A DNA stretch of 64,000 bases, taken from the NCBI GenBank assembly GCA_022414725.1, contig CM039462.1, forward strand, positions 181,885,906 through 181,949,905, given 5' to 3'. This DNA comes from Microglena sp. YARC (Eukaryota; Chlorophyta; Chlorophyceae; Chlamydomonadales; Chlamydomonadaceae). The notes under the pieces are model-generated. The model worked only from the letters and a program-made list of their open reading frames with translations, made no database searches and was not told the DNA's origin. The position numbers and the translations under genes were made by a program. Below, in pieces: positions 11,236 through 21,674 of the stretch (the first letter of the stretch is position 1; each line of letters opens with the position of its first letter).

Positions 11236-11589
11236 GGATTTGGTGGGTTGGAAAAACGGTGGCATTGAGGAGTAGCCCACGCCATTGCCAAGCAGCGCAT
11301 TCAATGCCACCACAAGCAGGGGGGGGGGGGGGGGGGGGGCACGCGCCAGTAATGAGTATACTTCATCATGAAACTCATGATGGGAAGATCATACACAATC
11401 GCCAAAAAATGTTGGCATGATGCATGGCAACACTCTCCTTCACACATGGCGCTTTTTCTGGGTTCTTTTGGCCTAGTTTGGCTAGGTTTGGCTAAATTAG
11501 TTGTGCACTATTAGGGCTAACTTAGGTAATAGCCCTATTAGGGCTAATTATGTCCACCGTTAGCCCTATAGGCCGAAGCCTATGTATAT
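11236..11589. other. No gene seen
   Basis: Contains a poly-G run (11321-11339) and short direct repeats of GGCTAGTTTGGCTAGGTT and TAGCCCTATTAGGGCTAA type. Nothing coding is supported. Confidence 0.5.
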
Positions 11590-12214
11590 GATATTTGTAG
11601 GGTTGGGCCGACATATAAACGTATAATATACGTTTATACGTTAATACGTATAAATACGCCGTATATTTTTTCTCAAATCGACCTTGTATACGTCGTATAC
11701 CAAAACGTATAGTCTTACTTCAAGAAGTACAGCACACGTCCCGGGCACTTAACTTTCTTGGTTTTACTATATTTTTGATTAGATAGCTCATTGGAAAGCT
11801 TTTGACCTCCTCTATCACAATATGCAATAGAAATCACCATTCACGGCATTATTTTATAAAACATTTGCCTAATGGATTGATCTAGATAGCCAGGATGGCA
11901 CACATTTCTGAGCGCCACCTAGCCTTCCATTCCACAAGCTGTGCTCCTTCCTACGTGGGCTTGAAGGATTGATGGTGCAAGCCGAGAGCATTGTGAACAT
12001 GGACAAAATTGCAATACCGTTATGTACTTAGATTATTATACACTCATACAGTTATAATAGACCAACTGGCATTTAATGGCTCCCTTAGATTGGCACCGCG
12101 CTTTCTGGTCGTTATTTCTTTTCTGAGATTTGGACAACCTAAACTTGCCAGATTATTTTTCTGAGAGTTGATATGTGATGCCAATGAAATTAGCTTCCCA
12201 ACCCTAGATATTTG
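11590..12214 (+). mobile_element. hAT-like MITE, copy 1
   Basis: The element runs from TAGGGTTGGGCCGAC at 11598 to CTTCCCAACCCTA at 12206, giving terminal inverted repeats TAGGGTTGGG/CCCAACCCTA. It is flanked on both sides by GATATTTG (11590-11597 and 12207-12214), an 8-bp target duplication as made by hAT transposases. The right flank lies in a GATATTTGATATAT satellite, which weakens but does not remove this evidence. Near both ends are ACGTATA-rich stretches. No transposase is present, so it is non-autonomous. A second copy in reverse orientation lies at 58776-59671. Confidence 0.75.
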
Positions 12215-12580
12215 ATATATGATATTTTACAATGATATTTGATATATGATTCAATTTACAACTCAACTAGTTTCAGTAGAGTATTTCAATGTAGTGCACA
12301 CACCTGTTATTTGATATATGATATTTTATATATGATATTTGATATATGATATTTTATACATGATATTTTACATATGATATTTGATATATGATATTTGATA
12401 TATGTTATTTGATATATGATATTTGATATATGATATTTGATAAATGATATTTTACACATGATATTTGATATATGATATTTGATATGTGTTATTTGATATA
12501 TGATATTTTGCTTATCATATTTGACATATGATATTTTACATATGATGTTCGAAATATGATATTGTTTATATGATTCAAGC
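12215..12580 (+). repeat. AT-rich satellite, 14-bp unit
   Basis: Tandem GATATTTGATATAT units with variants, interrupted at 12250-12310 by a piece related to the 38-bp repeat at 10.1 kb. Frames on the minus strand (YHISNI repeats) are compositional. Confidence 0.9.
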
Positions 12581-12879
12581 AACTCCCCAGGGCTTTTTTC
12601 AAATCTGAAAGTGGTTTTTTCTAGCTTAATGGGTCTATGCCTCTTCCAGGGACAGCGTTTTAGTGTTTACGGTGTTGTTTTAGCTATATATAGCTTTTAT
12701 AGCTTTTTTTCATTATATAGCTGTTTATCGCGATAATTTTGCCAACATGGGGTATCTATCGCTATAAATGGTGTGAAAAAAAGCCCTGCAACTCCCCCCA
12801 AATGCACAAATATGTACTGTACTGACATGGAAATGTAACGGTTTGTTAAGATAACGTTTTCACAGCGACAGGGGCGGAA

Positions 12880-13270
12880 GGGGGTAGAGGACGAATCTGT
12901 TTTATGTATGATTTGTAACTCGCAACCTCACCCAAAAGTACCAAACACAATGCAGGGGTTCAGGTCACCCACTGTGGAAAGACAGCTCCCCCCCTCCCCC
13001 CCCCCCCCACCCCCCCCCCCCCCGTTGTTAGGCACATGGTAGAGGACAAATCTGTTCTATGTATGATTTGTAAGTCGCAAACTCACCCAAAAGTACAAAT
13101 ATGCACAGTATGCAACATGTTCAAACTGAACATAAACAAACTGACCAGCAGCATACCTGGATCCATGGCGGCATTATGTATGATTTGTAACTCGCAACTC
13201 CCCCCAAATATACAAATATGTACAAATATGTACAAATATGTACAGTATGCAACATGTTCAAACTGAACTG
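12880..13270 (-). repeat. Three units, one holding an exon end plus donor
   Basis: Three copies share TATGTATGATTTGTAACTCG and a CAAATATG stretch (about 12893, 13058 and 13175). At 13150-13172 the plus-strand sequence is a copy of the end of the exon at 13877: on the minus strand, CGCCATGGATCCAG then donor GTATGC. A poly-C tract lies at 12988-13023. Confidence 0.65.
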
Positions 13271-13279
13271 AACCGCTGC

Positions 13280-13865
13280 ATACATGGTTTGTGTTGTGTT
13301 GTGTTGTGTTGTGTTGGATGGGTTGGGTGGGATGTTGTGTTGTGTTGTGTTGTGTTGTGTTGTGTTGGGATGGGTTGTGTTGTGTTATGTTGTGTTGTGT
13401 TGGTTTGCTTTGGTTGTGTTGTGTTGTGTTGTGTTATGTTGTGTTGGTGTTTTGTTGGGATGGGTTGTGTTGTGTTTGTGTTGTGTTGTGTCGTTGTGAG
13501 TTGTTGTTGTGTTGTGTTGTGTTTGCGTTGGGATGGCGTTGTGTTGTGTTGTGTTGTTTTGTTTGTGTTGTGTTGTGTTGTGTTTTGCTTTGGTTGTGTT
13601 GTGTTTGTTGTTGTGTTGTGTTGTGTTGTGTTTGTGTTGTGTTGTTTGGCTGTTGGTTGTGTGTTGTGTTGGTTTTGCTTTGGTTGTGTTGTGTTGTGTT
13701 GTGTTGGTTTGCTTTGGTTGTGTTGTGTTGGGATGTGTTGTGTTGTGTGTGTTGTGTTGGCTGGGTTGTGTTTTGTTGTGTTGTGTTGTTTGCTTTGGTT
13801 GTGTGTTGTGTTGTGTTGTTTGCTTTGTTGTGTTTGCGTTGGGATGGGTTGGGTTGGGTTGCTAA
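13280..13865 (+). repeat. (TTGTG)n minisatellite in an intron
   Basis: TTGTG pentamers broken by GGGATGGG and TTTGCTTTGG pieces. It begins directly after the donor of the minus-strand exon at 13877-14096, so it is intronic. Long C/V/L open frames are compositional. Confidence 0.9.
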
Positions 13866-13876
13866 CAGCAGCCTAC

Positions 13877-14096
13877 CTGGATCCATGGCGGCTCTGCCTT
13901 GGTGCACTCCCACGTACAACACAACAGCCACTGGGCCCGTGTAGGACATACACAACGCCTTTAGTTGCCACAAACGGGAGGCTGACATTTGTGTGGTGAT
14001 CGTTAGAGGGACTGAGGCGTTCCTCTTAGACCACCAGATGCCAACCACACGCACAGATGCTGCTTGTGAGCTGAAGGCAGAGGTCAAGGTGGTGAC
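13877..14096 (-). CDS. Exon of a LARGE/GT49-like glycosyltransferase
   Basis: The exon lies between acceptor CTTCAG and donor GTAGGC, 220 nt, starting in phase 0. It encodes SVRVVGIWWSKRNASVPLTI, TTQMSASRLWQLKALCMSYT and GPVAVVLYVGVHQGRAAMDP. The pattern (T-x-x-T-Q-x-S-x-x-R-L-x-x-L, then W/Y-x-G-P-[IV]-x-[VL]-x-[VL][FY]) matches the start of the Glyco_transf_49 domain of LARGE and B4GAT1 proteins, Golgi enzymes that add sugars to glycans; this is from memory of the family. The DxD and later motifs lie on other exons not seen here. Exon-edge copies surround it on both sides. Confidence 0.6.
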
Positions 14097-14099
14097 CTG

Positions 14100-14890
14100 A
14101 AGGAGAGGGGTGGCTCGAGGTTGGGTGGTGGAGTGTGGATGTGTGTCCATTAATTGAAAATGCCTGATGCAACAGATGCTGCTTGTGAGCTGGCGATTGA
14201 GGTCAAGGTGGTAACCTGAAGGGGAGGGGTGGCTTGAGGTTGGGTGGTGGAGTGTGGATGTGTGTTGGAGGTTGGGTGGAGGTGGAGGTGGAGGGGTAGC
14301 TTGAGGTTGGGTTGGAGTGTGATGTGTGTTGGAGGTTGAGGTTGGATGTTGGGTGGAGGTTGGTTGGAGGTGGAGGTGGAGGGATAGCTTGAGGTTTGGT
14401 GATGGAGTGTGTGCGTGGTGGTTTTGTAGTATGGATGTGTGTTGGTTAACTGAAAACGCCTAATGAAACCACACGCACAGATGCTGCTTGTGAGATAAAG
14501 GCAGAGGTCAAGGTGGTGACCTGAAGGTGTGGAAAGCTTGAGGTTGGGTGGTGGAGTGTGTGCATGGTGGTTTTGTAGTGTGGATGTGTGTTGGTTAACT
14601 GAAGACGCCCAATGCAACGTATGCTGCTTGCGAGCTGGCAGTTGAGGTCGAGGTAGTGACCTGAAGTGGTGGGGGCTTGAGGTGGAGTGGTGGAGTGTGG
14701 ATGTGTGTTGAAGATTGGAGGTTGGGTGGAGGTGGAGGTGGAGGTGGAGGGGTAGCTTGATGTTGGATGGCGGAGTGTGTGCATGGTGGTTCGTAGTGTG
14801 GATGTGTGTAACTGGATGTGTGTGACTGAAGACGTCTTATGCAACGTATGCTGCTTGCAAATGGCGGTTGAGGTCAAGGTGGCGCCATAT
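14100..14890 (-). repeat. Four copies of the GT49 exon start plus minisatellite
   Basis: At about 14160-14215, 14465-14525, 14610-14665 and 14835-14885 the minus strand repeats the acceptor-side edge of the 13877-14096 exon, encoding VTTLTSIASSQAASV-like peptides. Between them lie GTGGAGGTGGAGGGGTAGC and GTGTGGATGTGTGTTGG repeats. A (GGTT)n run at 14896-14955 closes the array. Confidence 0.7.
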
Positions 14891-14959
14891 GGGTTGGTTG
14901 GTTGGTTGGTTGGTTGGTTGGTGGTTGGTTGGTTGGTTGGTTTGGTTGGTTGGTTGTAT

Positions 14960-17900
14960 GCCCTAAGCATTACATGCATTGACACCCATTGCTCTTCCAG
15001 CTGAACTTCAGTTTATGCTGTACCCACTAAGCCAGAGTGTTGCCATTGTGAGCACTAGCGGTACATGCATTGCCACCCTTTGTTCTTACAGCTGAACTGC
15101 AGTTTATGCTGTACCCACATAAACATGGTATTGCCATTGTATGCCCTAGCGTTACATGCATTGCCACCCATTGTTCATACAGCTGAACTTCAGTTTATGC
15201 TGTACCCACTGATACATGCGTCTTGACATTTATGCACCTAGCATTACATGCATTGCCCACCCATTGTTCTTACAGCTGAACTGCAGCTTATGCTGTACCC
15301 ACTGATAAATGGTATTGCCATTTTTTTGCGGAGCCCCCCCTTTCTGGGTGCAGGAGCCCCCAGATTCACCCTGGTGTCCGTCTGTCCGCCAAACCGACAA
15401 AGCCAACCGTCAGCCAACCGTCTCGTAACCAACTGGCTTCGGTAGGTTCCATTCTGTTGCCACCTGTCTGTCATTAGCAAACACTCTCCGCAAACTCAAG
15501 CATCCCATTGCCAATTGCAGATTCCGCGTCGCTTACATGTTGACGCTTGCCTAGGAATTGCAGATTATGCCCTAGCGCATTACATGCATTGCCACCCAAT
15601 GCTCTTACAGCTGACCTGCAGCTTTGCTGTAGGTTCCAATGAATCCATTGTTGCCATTGCCCTAGCATTACATGCATTGCCACGCATTGCATTGCTACAA
15701 CTGAATTGCATTGCCATTTGCTGTACCCACTAAGCCACAACAATTGTGTTGCCATTGCCATATGCCCTAGCATTACATGCATTGCCACCCATTGTTCTTA
15801 CAGCTGAACTGCAGCTTATGCTGTACCCACTGATACATGGTGTTGCCATTATTTTGCGGAGCCCCCCCCTTTCTGGTGCAGGAGCCCCCAGATCACCCTG
15901 GTGTCCGTCCTGTCCGCCAGACCTACAAAGCCAACCGTCTCGTAACCAACTGGCTTCGGTAGGTTCCATTCTGTTGCCATCTGTCATTCCAATAGCAAAC
16001 TCAATCCGCCAATTTTCCGCGTCGCTTGTGACGCTGCCTAGGACTTGTATGCCCTAGCGTTACATGCATTGCCACCCAATGCTCTTACAGCTGACCTGCA
16101 GCTTATGCTTACCAATGAATCCATAGTGTTGCCATTGTATGCCCTAGCATTACATGCATTGCCACGCATTTGCGCGTACAACTGAATTGCAGATTATGCT
16201 GTACCCACTAAGCCACAGTGTTGCCATTGTATGCCCTAGCATTACATGCATTGCCACCCATTGTTCTTACAGCTGAACTGCAGCTTATGCTGTACCCACT
16301 GATACATGGTGTTGCCATTATTTTGCGGAGCCCCCCCTTTCTGGGTGCAGGAGCCCCCAGATTCACCCTGGTGTCCGTCTGTCCGCCAGACCTACAAAGC
16401 CAACCGTCTCGTAACCAACTGGCTTCGGTAGGTTCCATTCTGTTGCCATCTGTCATTCCAATAGCAAACTCAATCCGCCAATTTTCCGCGTCGCTTGTGA
16501 CGCTGCCTAGGACTTGTATGCCCTAGCGTTACATGCATTGCCACCCCAATGCTCTTACAGCTGACCTGCAGCTTATGCTGTACCAATGAATCCATAGTGT
16601 TGCCATTGTATGCCCTAGCATTACATGCATTGCCACGCATTGCGCGTACAACTGAATTGCAGATTATGCTGTACCCACTAAGCCACAGTGTTGCCATTGT
16701 ATGCCCTAGCATTACATGCATTGCCACCCATTGTTCTTACAGCTGAACTGCAGCTTATGCTGTACCCACTGATACATGGTGTTGCCATTATTTTGCGGAG
16801 CCCCCCCTTTCTGGGTGCAGGAGCCCCCAGATTCACCCTGGTGTCCGTCTGTCCGCCAGACCTACAAAGCCAAACCGTCTCGTAACCAACTGGCTTCGGT
16901 AGGTTCCATTCTGTTGCCATCTGTCATTCCAATAGCAAACTCAATCCGCCCAATTTTCCGCGTCGCTTGTGACGCTGCCTAGGACTTGTATGCCCTAGCG
17001 TTACATGCATTGCCACCCAATGCTCTTACAGCTGACCTGCAGCTTATGCTGTACCAATGAATCCATAGTGTTGCCATTGTATGCCCTAGCATTACATGCA
17101 TTGCCACGCATTGCGCGTACAACTGAATTGCAGATTATGCTGTACCCACTAAGCCACAGTGTTGCCATTGTATGCCCTAGCATTACATGCATTGCCACCC
17201 ATTGTTCTTACAGCTGAACTGCAGCTTATGCTGTACCCACTGATACATGGTGTTGCCATTATTTTGCGGAGCCCCCCCTTTCTGGGTGCAGGAGCCCCCA
17301 GATTCACCCTGGTGTCCGTCTGTCCGCCAGACCTACAAAGCCAACCGTCTCGTAACCAACTGGCTTCGGTAGGTTCCATTCTGTTGCCATCTGTCATTCC
17401 AATAGCAAACTCAATCCGCCAATTTTCCGCGTCGCTTGTGACGCTGCCTAGGACTTGTATGCCCTAGCGTTACATGCATTGCCACCAATGCTCTTACAGC
17501 TGACCTGCAGCTTATGCTGTACCAATGAATCCATAGTGTTGCCATTGTATGCCCTAGCATTACATGCATTGCCACGCATTGCGCGTACAACTGAATTGCA
17601 GATTATGCTGTACCCACTAAGCCACAGTGTTGCCATTGTATGCCCTAGCATTACATGCATTGCCACCCATTGTTCTTACAGCTGAACTGCAGCTTATGCT
17701 GTACCCACTGATACATGGTGTTGCCATTATTTTGCGGAGCCCCCCCTTTCTGGGTGCAGGAGCCCCCAGATTCACCCCGGTGTCCGTCTGTCCGCCAGAC
17801 CTACAAAGCCAACCGTCTCGTAACCAACTGGCTTCGGTAGGTTCCATTCTGTTGCCATCTGTCATTCCAATAGCAAACTCAATCCGCCAATTTTCCGCGT

Positions 17901-18130
17901 CGCTTGTGACGCTGCCTAGGACTTGTATGCCCTAGCGTTACATGCATTGCCACCCAATGCTCTTACAGCTGACCTGCAGCTTATGCTGTACCAATGAATC
18001 CATAGTGTTGCCATTGTATGCCCTAGCATTACATGCATTGCCACGCATTGCGCGTACAGCTGTACCGCAGTTTGTGCTGCACGAATGAATCAAAGAGTTG
18101 CCATTTTATGCTCTGGCTGTTCCAGTGTTT
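14960..18130 (+). repeat. Higher-order satellite, period about 470 bp
   Basis: The basic unit (85-95 bp) contains GCCCTAGCATTACATGCATT, a pyrimidine-rich stretch ending TTCTTACAG, and CTGAACTGCAGCTTATGCTG. From about 15.85 to 17.95 kb, three such units plus one S1 element repeat as a block with spacing 468-472 bp, at least four times and nearly identical. The CAG boundary in each basic unit resembles the acceptor of the exon at 18141. Short reading frames on both strands repeat with the same period and are not separate genes. Confidence 0.9.
15321..17922 (-). mobile_element. Six S1 element copies inside the satellite
   Basis: Copies at 15321-15556, 15852-16044, 16320-16513, 16790-16984, 17262-17455 and 17730-17922. 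On the minus strand each runs from CCTAGGCAGCGTCACAAGCG through GAAGCCAGTTGGTTACGAGA to GGGGGGGCTCCGCAAAA. The first is more diverged; the last five are almost identical because they were amplified with the satellite block after insertion. No coding capacity is seen. Confidence 0.85.
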
Positions 18131-18140
18131 TTCTTTTCAG

Positions 18141-18303
18141 CTACGAGCAGCAGCTTCTAGGCAGCTCCCCTGACTGGCTATTCAGCCAAACCTGGCGCAA
18201 CATCGAGCACCTTGAAGCTGGCATAATCAGCTGTCTAGAACTGCTGAAATTGTTTGGTGCAACCCAGTGGCCGGCTCAGGGAGCTGCCAAGAAGCTGCTA
18301 TAA
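18141..18303 (+). CDS. Terminal exon of an unidentified gene
   Basis: A strong acceptor (TTTTTCTTTTCAG, ending at 18140) leads into 163 nt encoding YEQQLLGSSPDWLFSQTWRN, IEHLEAGIISCLELLKLFGA and TQWPAQGAAKKLL, with stop TAA at 18301. The composition is that of a normal folded protein. The preceding 3 kb intron consists of copies of a similar acceptor plus exon start. The S1 element at 18318 lies just after the stop, in the 3' UTR. The family is not recognised. Confidence 0.6.
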
Positions 18304-18317
18304 AAAGCCGACAAGTC

Positions 18318-18540
18318 CTAGGCAGTGTCTCAAGCAAAACGGGAAATTGGAGGAGAGTGCTATATCGATGGCAACAGAATCGAGGGGACTGAAGCCAGTT
18401 AGTTACGAGACAGTCGGCTTACGTGTGAGGCTTCTTGTCGGTCGAACGTCGGTTGTCAGAGGCACAAATGGACAACGGGGTGACCCCCCGAGGTGAGCCT
18501 GGGGGATACAGCCTCCCAGAAGGGCGGCTCCGCCAAAAAG
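18318..18540 (+). mobile_element. S1 element copy
   Basis: Starts CCTAGGCAGTGTCTCAAGC and contains GAAGCCAGTTAGTTACGAGA, ending GGGCGGCTCCGCCAAAAA. It is plus-oriented, opposite to the copies in the satellite. A (TTCAAGCGG)n run follows at 18548-18578. Confidence 0.8.
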
Positions 18541-18599
18541 AAAAAGCGGTTCAAGCGGTTCAAGCGGTTCAAGCGGTTCCGTCAGTTGCTTAGCTTGCC

Positions 18600-19186
18600 A
18601 GTGCATGGAACTGCATAGAGATAAATAACCCATAAACAAGTGCACTACATGCATTGCATGCCAAGTGCCGCATGGGCCTCCTGATTATTATTGATGCAGT
18701 TATTTATGTCAAATTTGCTGTCTGGCATCTTCTAAAAATGCATAAGCAGCTACCCATTACATTGTCAGCCAGTGCATGGAACTACACAGCTATAAATAAT
18801 ACTGTATACGACTGCACTACATGCATTACATGACAAGTACTGTAGGGGCCTCCTGCTTATTATTGATGCAGTTATTTATGACGCATTTGCTGTCTGGCAT
18901 CTTCAAAAAAATACATTAGCAGCTACCCATTGCATTGCCAGCCAGTGCATGGAACTACACAGCAATTAATAATACTGTATACGACTGCACTACATGCATG
19001 ACATGACAAGTACTGCATGGGCCTCCTGCTTATTATTGATGCAGTTATTTATGACAAATTTGCTGTCTGGCATCTTCAAAAAAATACATTAGCAGCTACC
19101 CATTGCATTGTCAGCCAGTGCATGGAACTATACAGCAATAAATAAATTTACATACAACTGCATTACATGCATTGCGTGATAAGTAC
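18600..19186 (-). repeat. 172-bp tandem copies of an exon end plus donor
   Basis: Copies start at about 18601, 18772, 18944 and 19118 (spacing 171-174 bp). On the minus strand each holds a version of the last 54 nt of the exon at 19187-19477 (INNCINNKQEAHA against IKKCINDNQEAYE) and then GTACTTGT-like donor sequence and about 100 bp of intron. Copy quality falls with distance from the exon. Confidence 0.8.
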
Positions 19187-19477
19187 CTCGTAGGCCTCCT
19201 GATTATCATTGATGCATTTCTTTATGTCCATTTTGCTCCCAGGCAACTCGTAAGCATTGCCAGGATTGTCGACGACTCCCACATCTGTGTCTTCCTCGGA
19301 TGAAGCACGTCTCATGAGATCTTCAGATGTAGCTCCTTTAGCGAGATCGGAGGATGCAACTAGAGAGGCCAGATCAAGGGCCAGGAAAAGGACTATAGCT
19401 ATTGTGAGCTTGCATGGAGAAAGGAAGGGAGGAGCCCCACTATGCTGAGTAGGAGGGGGGGATAACCGGCTCCTCAT
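19187..19477 (-). CDS. First exon of a secreted or membrane protein gene
   Basis: The ATG at 19477 (minus strand) opens 97 codons up to a donor GTACTT at 19186. Residues about 22-41 (KLTIAIVLFLALDLASLVAS) form a hydrophobic signal peptide or anchor. Then follows an acidic, Ser-rich stretch (SEDLMRRASSEEDTDVGVVD) and the segment MDIKKCINDNQEAYE at the exon end. Downstream exons would lie at lower coordinates, but there only tandem copies of the exon end are visible. The family is not recognised. Confidence 0.55.
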
Positions 19478-19479
19478 TA

Positions 19480-20309
19480 GTGCCGTGAATGGAAAAAAGT
19501 GAGAGATGAGGAGGTGATCAGGAGGGGAGTCACGCGGGCTCAGGTAATCATGCCCCTCACGGGGACTTGCTGCATGACTAAGAATCGCTGATATTATCGG
19601 ACCAAGGGGTCAGTAGCTAGATCCCTTGCATTGTTTACCATTGCGTTGCATATTTACGCCAGGGATATTTGAGCGAGGAGGAGGAAGGTGCGCGGCAATG
19701 TTGGAAGCTACACAGTATGTCAGGAACTATTGGAAGAACCTGGATCTCGCGGGCGAGCGCAGCTATAAGCGAACGATCAGAGCGAAGCGGGATGCTATGC
19801 ATGGATGCTGGTTGCCACTTGGCATCCCTGAAGCCGCAAGCGCAAGCCCGGGCTTCAGTACTTCGTACTGCCGGAACAGGGGGTGGGGGGTAACTTCCGG
19901 GAAGTTAGCCCCAACCAGGAACAGGCCATGGTGTCATAGTAGTCTACCTGTAACTTGCACTATCAAATAAGGCGTCCCTCGGGAATGAGGACAGGTTCGA
20001 AAGTAATTAACTACCTAGAGGCGGGCCACTGTTTACCCAAGACAAGCCCACTCCACAGCATCCTTTCTGTATGCAAGGAATTTCACCCCAGGGGGTGGTT
20101 CTCCTGACACAAATTAGCGGCCCCGAGGATTCAGTTCAACTGGTGTTGCCACTCCTACAAGAGATTAGGCGCACTAGGGTTTGGGAAGGAGATACCGACC
20201 CACTAGCCAACAAACGTGCACCACTACCCTTATTGGCCACGGCAGACGGGCAGACAAGATCCCTGCCATGGTCTTTAGAAGCGGAACCAAGGAGCAAGGG
20301 GGGGGCAAC
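19480..20309. other. Unrecognised stretch with short open frames
   Basis: Open frames at 19626-19970 (plus) and 20071-20355 (plus; LLTQISGPEDSVQLVLPLL) have ordinary composition but no splice or start evidence I can rely on. They may be exons, diverged repeats or chance. Confidence 0.25.
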
Positions 20310-20510
20310 TTCAAACCAAAATGACCCCATCATCAAACCTTGTAGATATCATTGAGATGATGAAGAATCCGGTCTTATTTCTTAATTTGGCCCAGTAGAA
20401 AAAAGTGCCGGTCCTCCAATTTTGGAGCTGCGAGGGGGCATGGGGGGGGGCGGGGGTAAGCAAACAATCCGACGTTTTCAAAAAATTAGGTACTCTTCAG
20501 CTGCCAAGGA
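20310..20510 (+). repeat. Dispersed 200-bp repeat, copy 1
   Basis: Shares with 53420-53620 the ordered blocks TTTGGCCCAGTAGAAAAAAG, GTCCTCCAA, a G-run, and TTTTCAAAAAATTAGGTACT. Both copies are on the plus strand. No coding capacity is seen. The following 20511-20735 holds nothing recognisable. Confidence 0.8.
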
Positions 20511-20735
20511 GATAAAAAATCTCAACTTCCAAGATGTCACAATGACACTTCTAAGGACGTGGTCTTGAGGGAACCGGCTCGTAAGTATGCGATAGACGGG
20601 CTTACCTCACACAACCAAGGAGGTATAATAACTAGACAAGCACCAAGAGAGAGATCCTACAGTATTTCCCGACAAAGTTTGCTTGTGGCCAAGGTGCCAA
20701 CAAGTTAAGGAATCAAAGCTGCTGTGATCAAGCAC

Positions 20736-21021
20736 GTAATGTAATGTAATGTAATGTAATGTAATGTAATGTAATGTAATGTAATGTAATGTAATGTAAT
20801 GTAATGTAATGTAATGTAATGTAATGTAATGTAATGTAATTTAATGTAATGTAATGTAATGTAATGTAATGTAATGTAATGTAATGTAATGTAATGTAAT
20901 GTAATATAATGTAATGTAATGTAATATAATGTAATGTAATGTAATGTAATGTAATGTAATGTAATGTAATGTAATGTAATGTAATGTAATGTAATGTAAT
21001 GTAATGTAATGTAATGTAATG
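20736..21021 (+). repeat. (TAATG)n satellite, left block
   Basis: About 57 near-perfect pentamers ending exactly where an LTR begins. The same pentamer resumes after the outer element at 38012, showing that the outer element inserted into this satellite. Confidence 0.95.
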
Positions 21022-21218
21022 TGTTATAGACGACTTATATGTCTCTATCTGAGTAGGCAATGAGCGGACCGGTTACTACCCGTCCCGAGTTTCCTGCCGT
21101 CAGCAGTACTGCGTACTGCAGACTGCCTTAGTACCGGTATATCATTGACTAATTGCGAGTATCTCGCTCTCTTCTATAACTCTTGTCAACGATTGAGTCT
21201 TGCAGTTCCCGATTATCA
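21022..21218 (+). repeat. LTR-4 5' LTR
   Basis: 197 bp, starts TGTTATAGAC and ends near ATCA. It contains a pyrimidine-rich start-site region (TCTCGCTCTCTTCTATAAC). Confidence 0.85.
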
Positions 21219-21674
21219 CCGGTTATGCCGCCCATCCGAGCGCTCAAGAAGAACTAACCGCTGCATCCACTATTTGGATCAGTCCACTTTGCCGCGCGCT
21301 GCTGACTTATTACTCGCCCGCTCGCCGTTGATTCAGTTCCCGCCTGCCGCTGCTGAGCTTCGCCCGCATCGTATTCAATGACGTGTAAGGAGATCTCCAT
21401 CTGCCTTTTCACCAGAAACAAGGAGTCAGTACGATCTCCCATTGTGAGCAGATCGTGCACCAGCTATTGCGTGATAGCTCCTGCCGACTGGAAGGTGACA
21501 ATCCAGCCACCGCACTGTAGTCCAATTGCCCGACTGCTTTCATCCTCTCATCCGCTGGATTCTTTCGGCTCACCCTTCGTGGTGCCATCCCCCTCCATCC
21601 CCAGCTCCTACTCCCCAATCTCCCTCATCCCCGCTTAGTACATCTCCAAATTCCCACCCCTCCACTCCGAACCA

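Noticed and set aside
13238..14150. Cys/Val/Leu-rich plus-strand protein and Thr/Gln/His minus-strand protein
   Set aside because: These are frames through the (TTGTG)n minisatellite. Only the 13877-14096 part on the minus strand is protein-like.
16208..17935. A family of 80-102-residue genes repeated every 470 bp
   Set aside because: They are frames across S1 elements in the higher-order satellite. Both strands show the same period and no start or splice signals.
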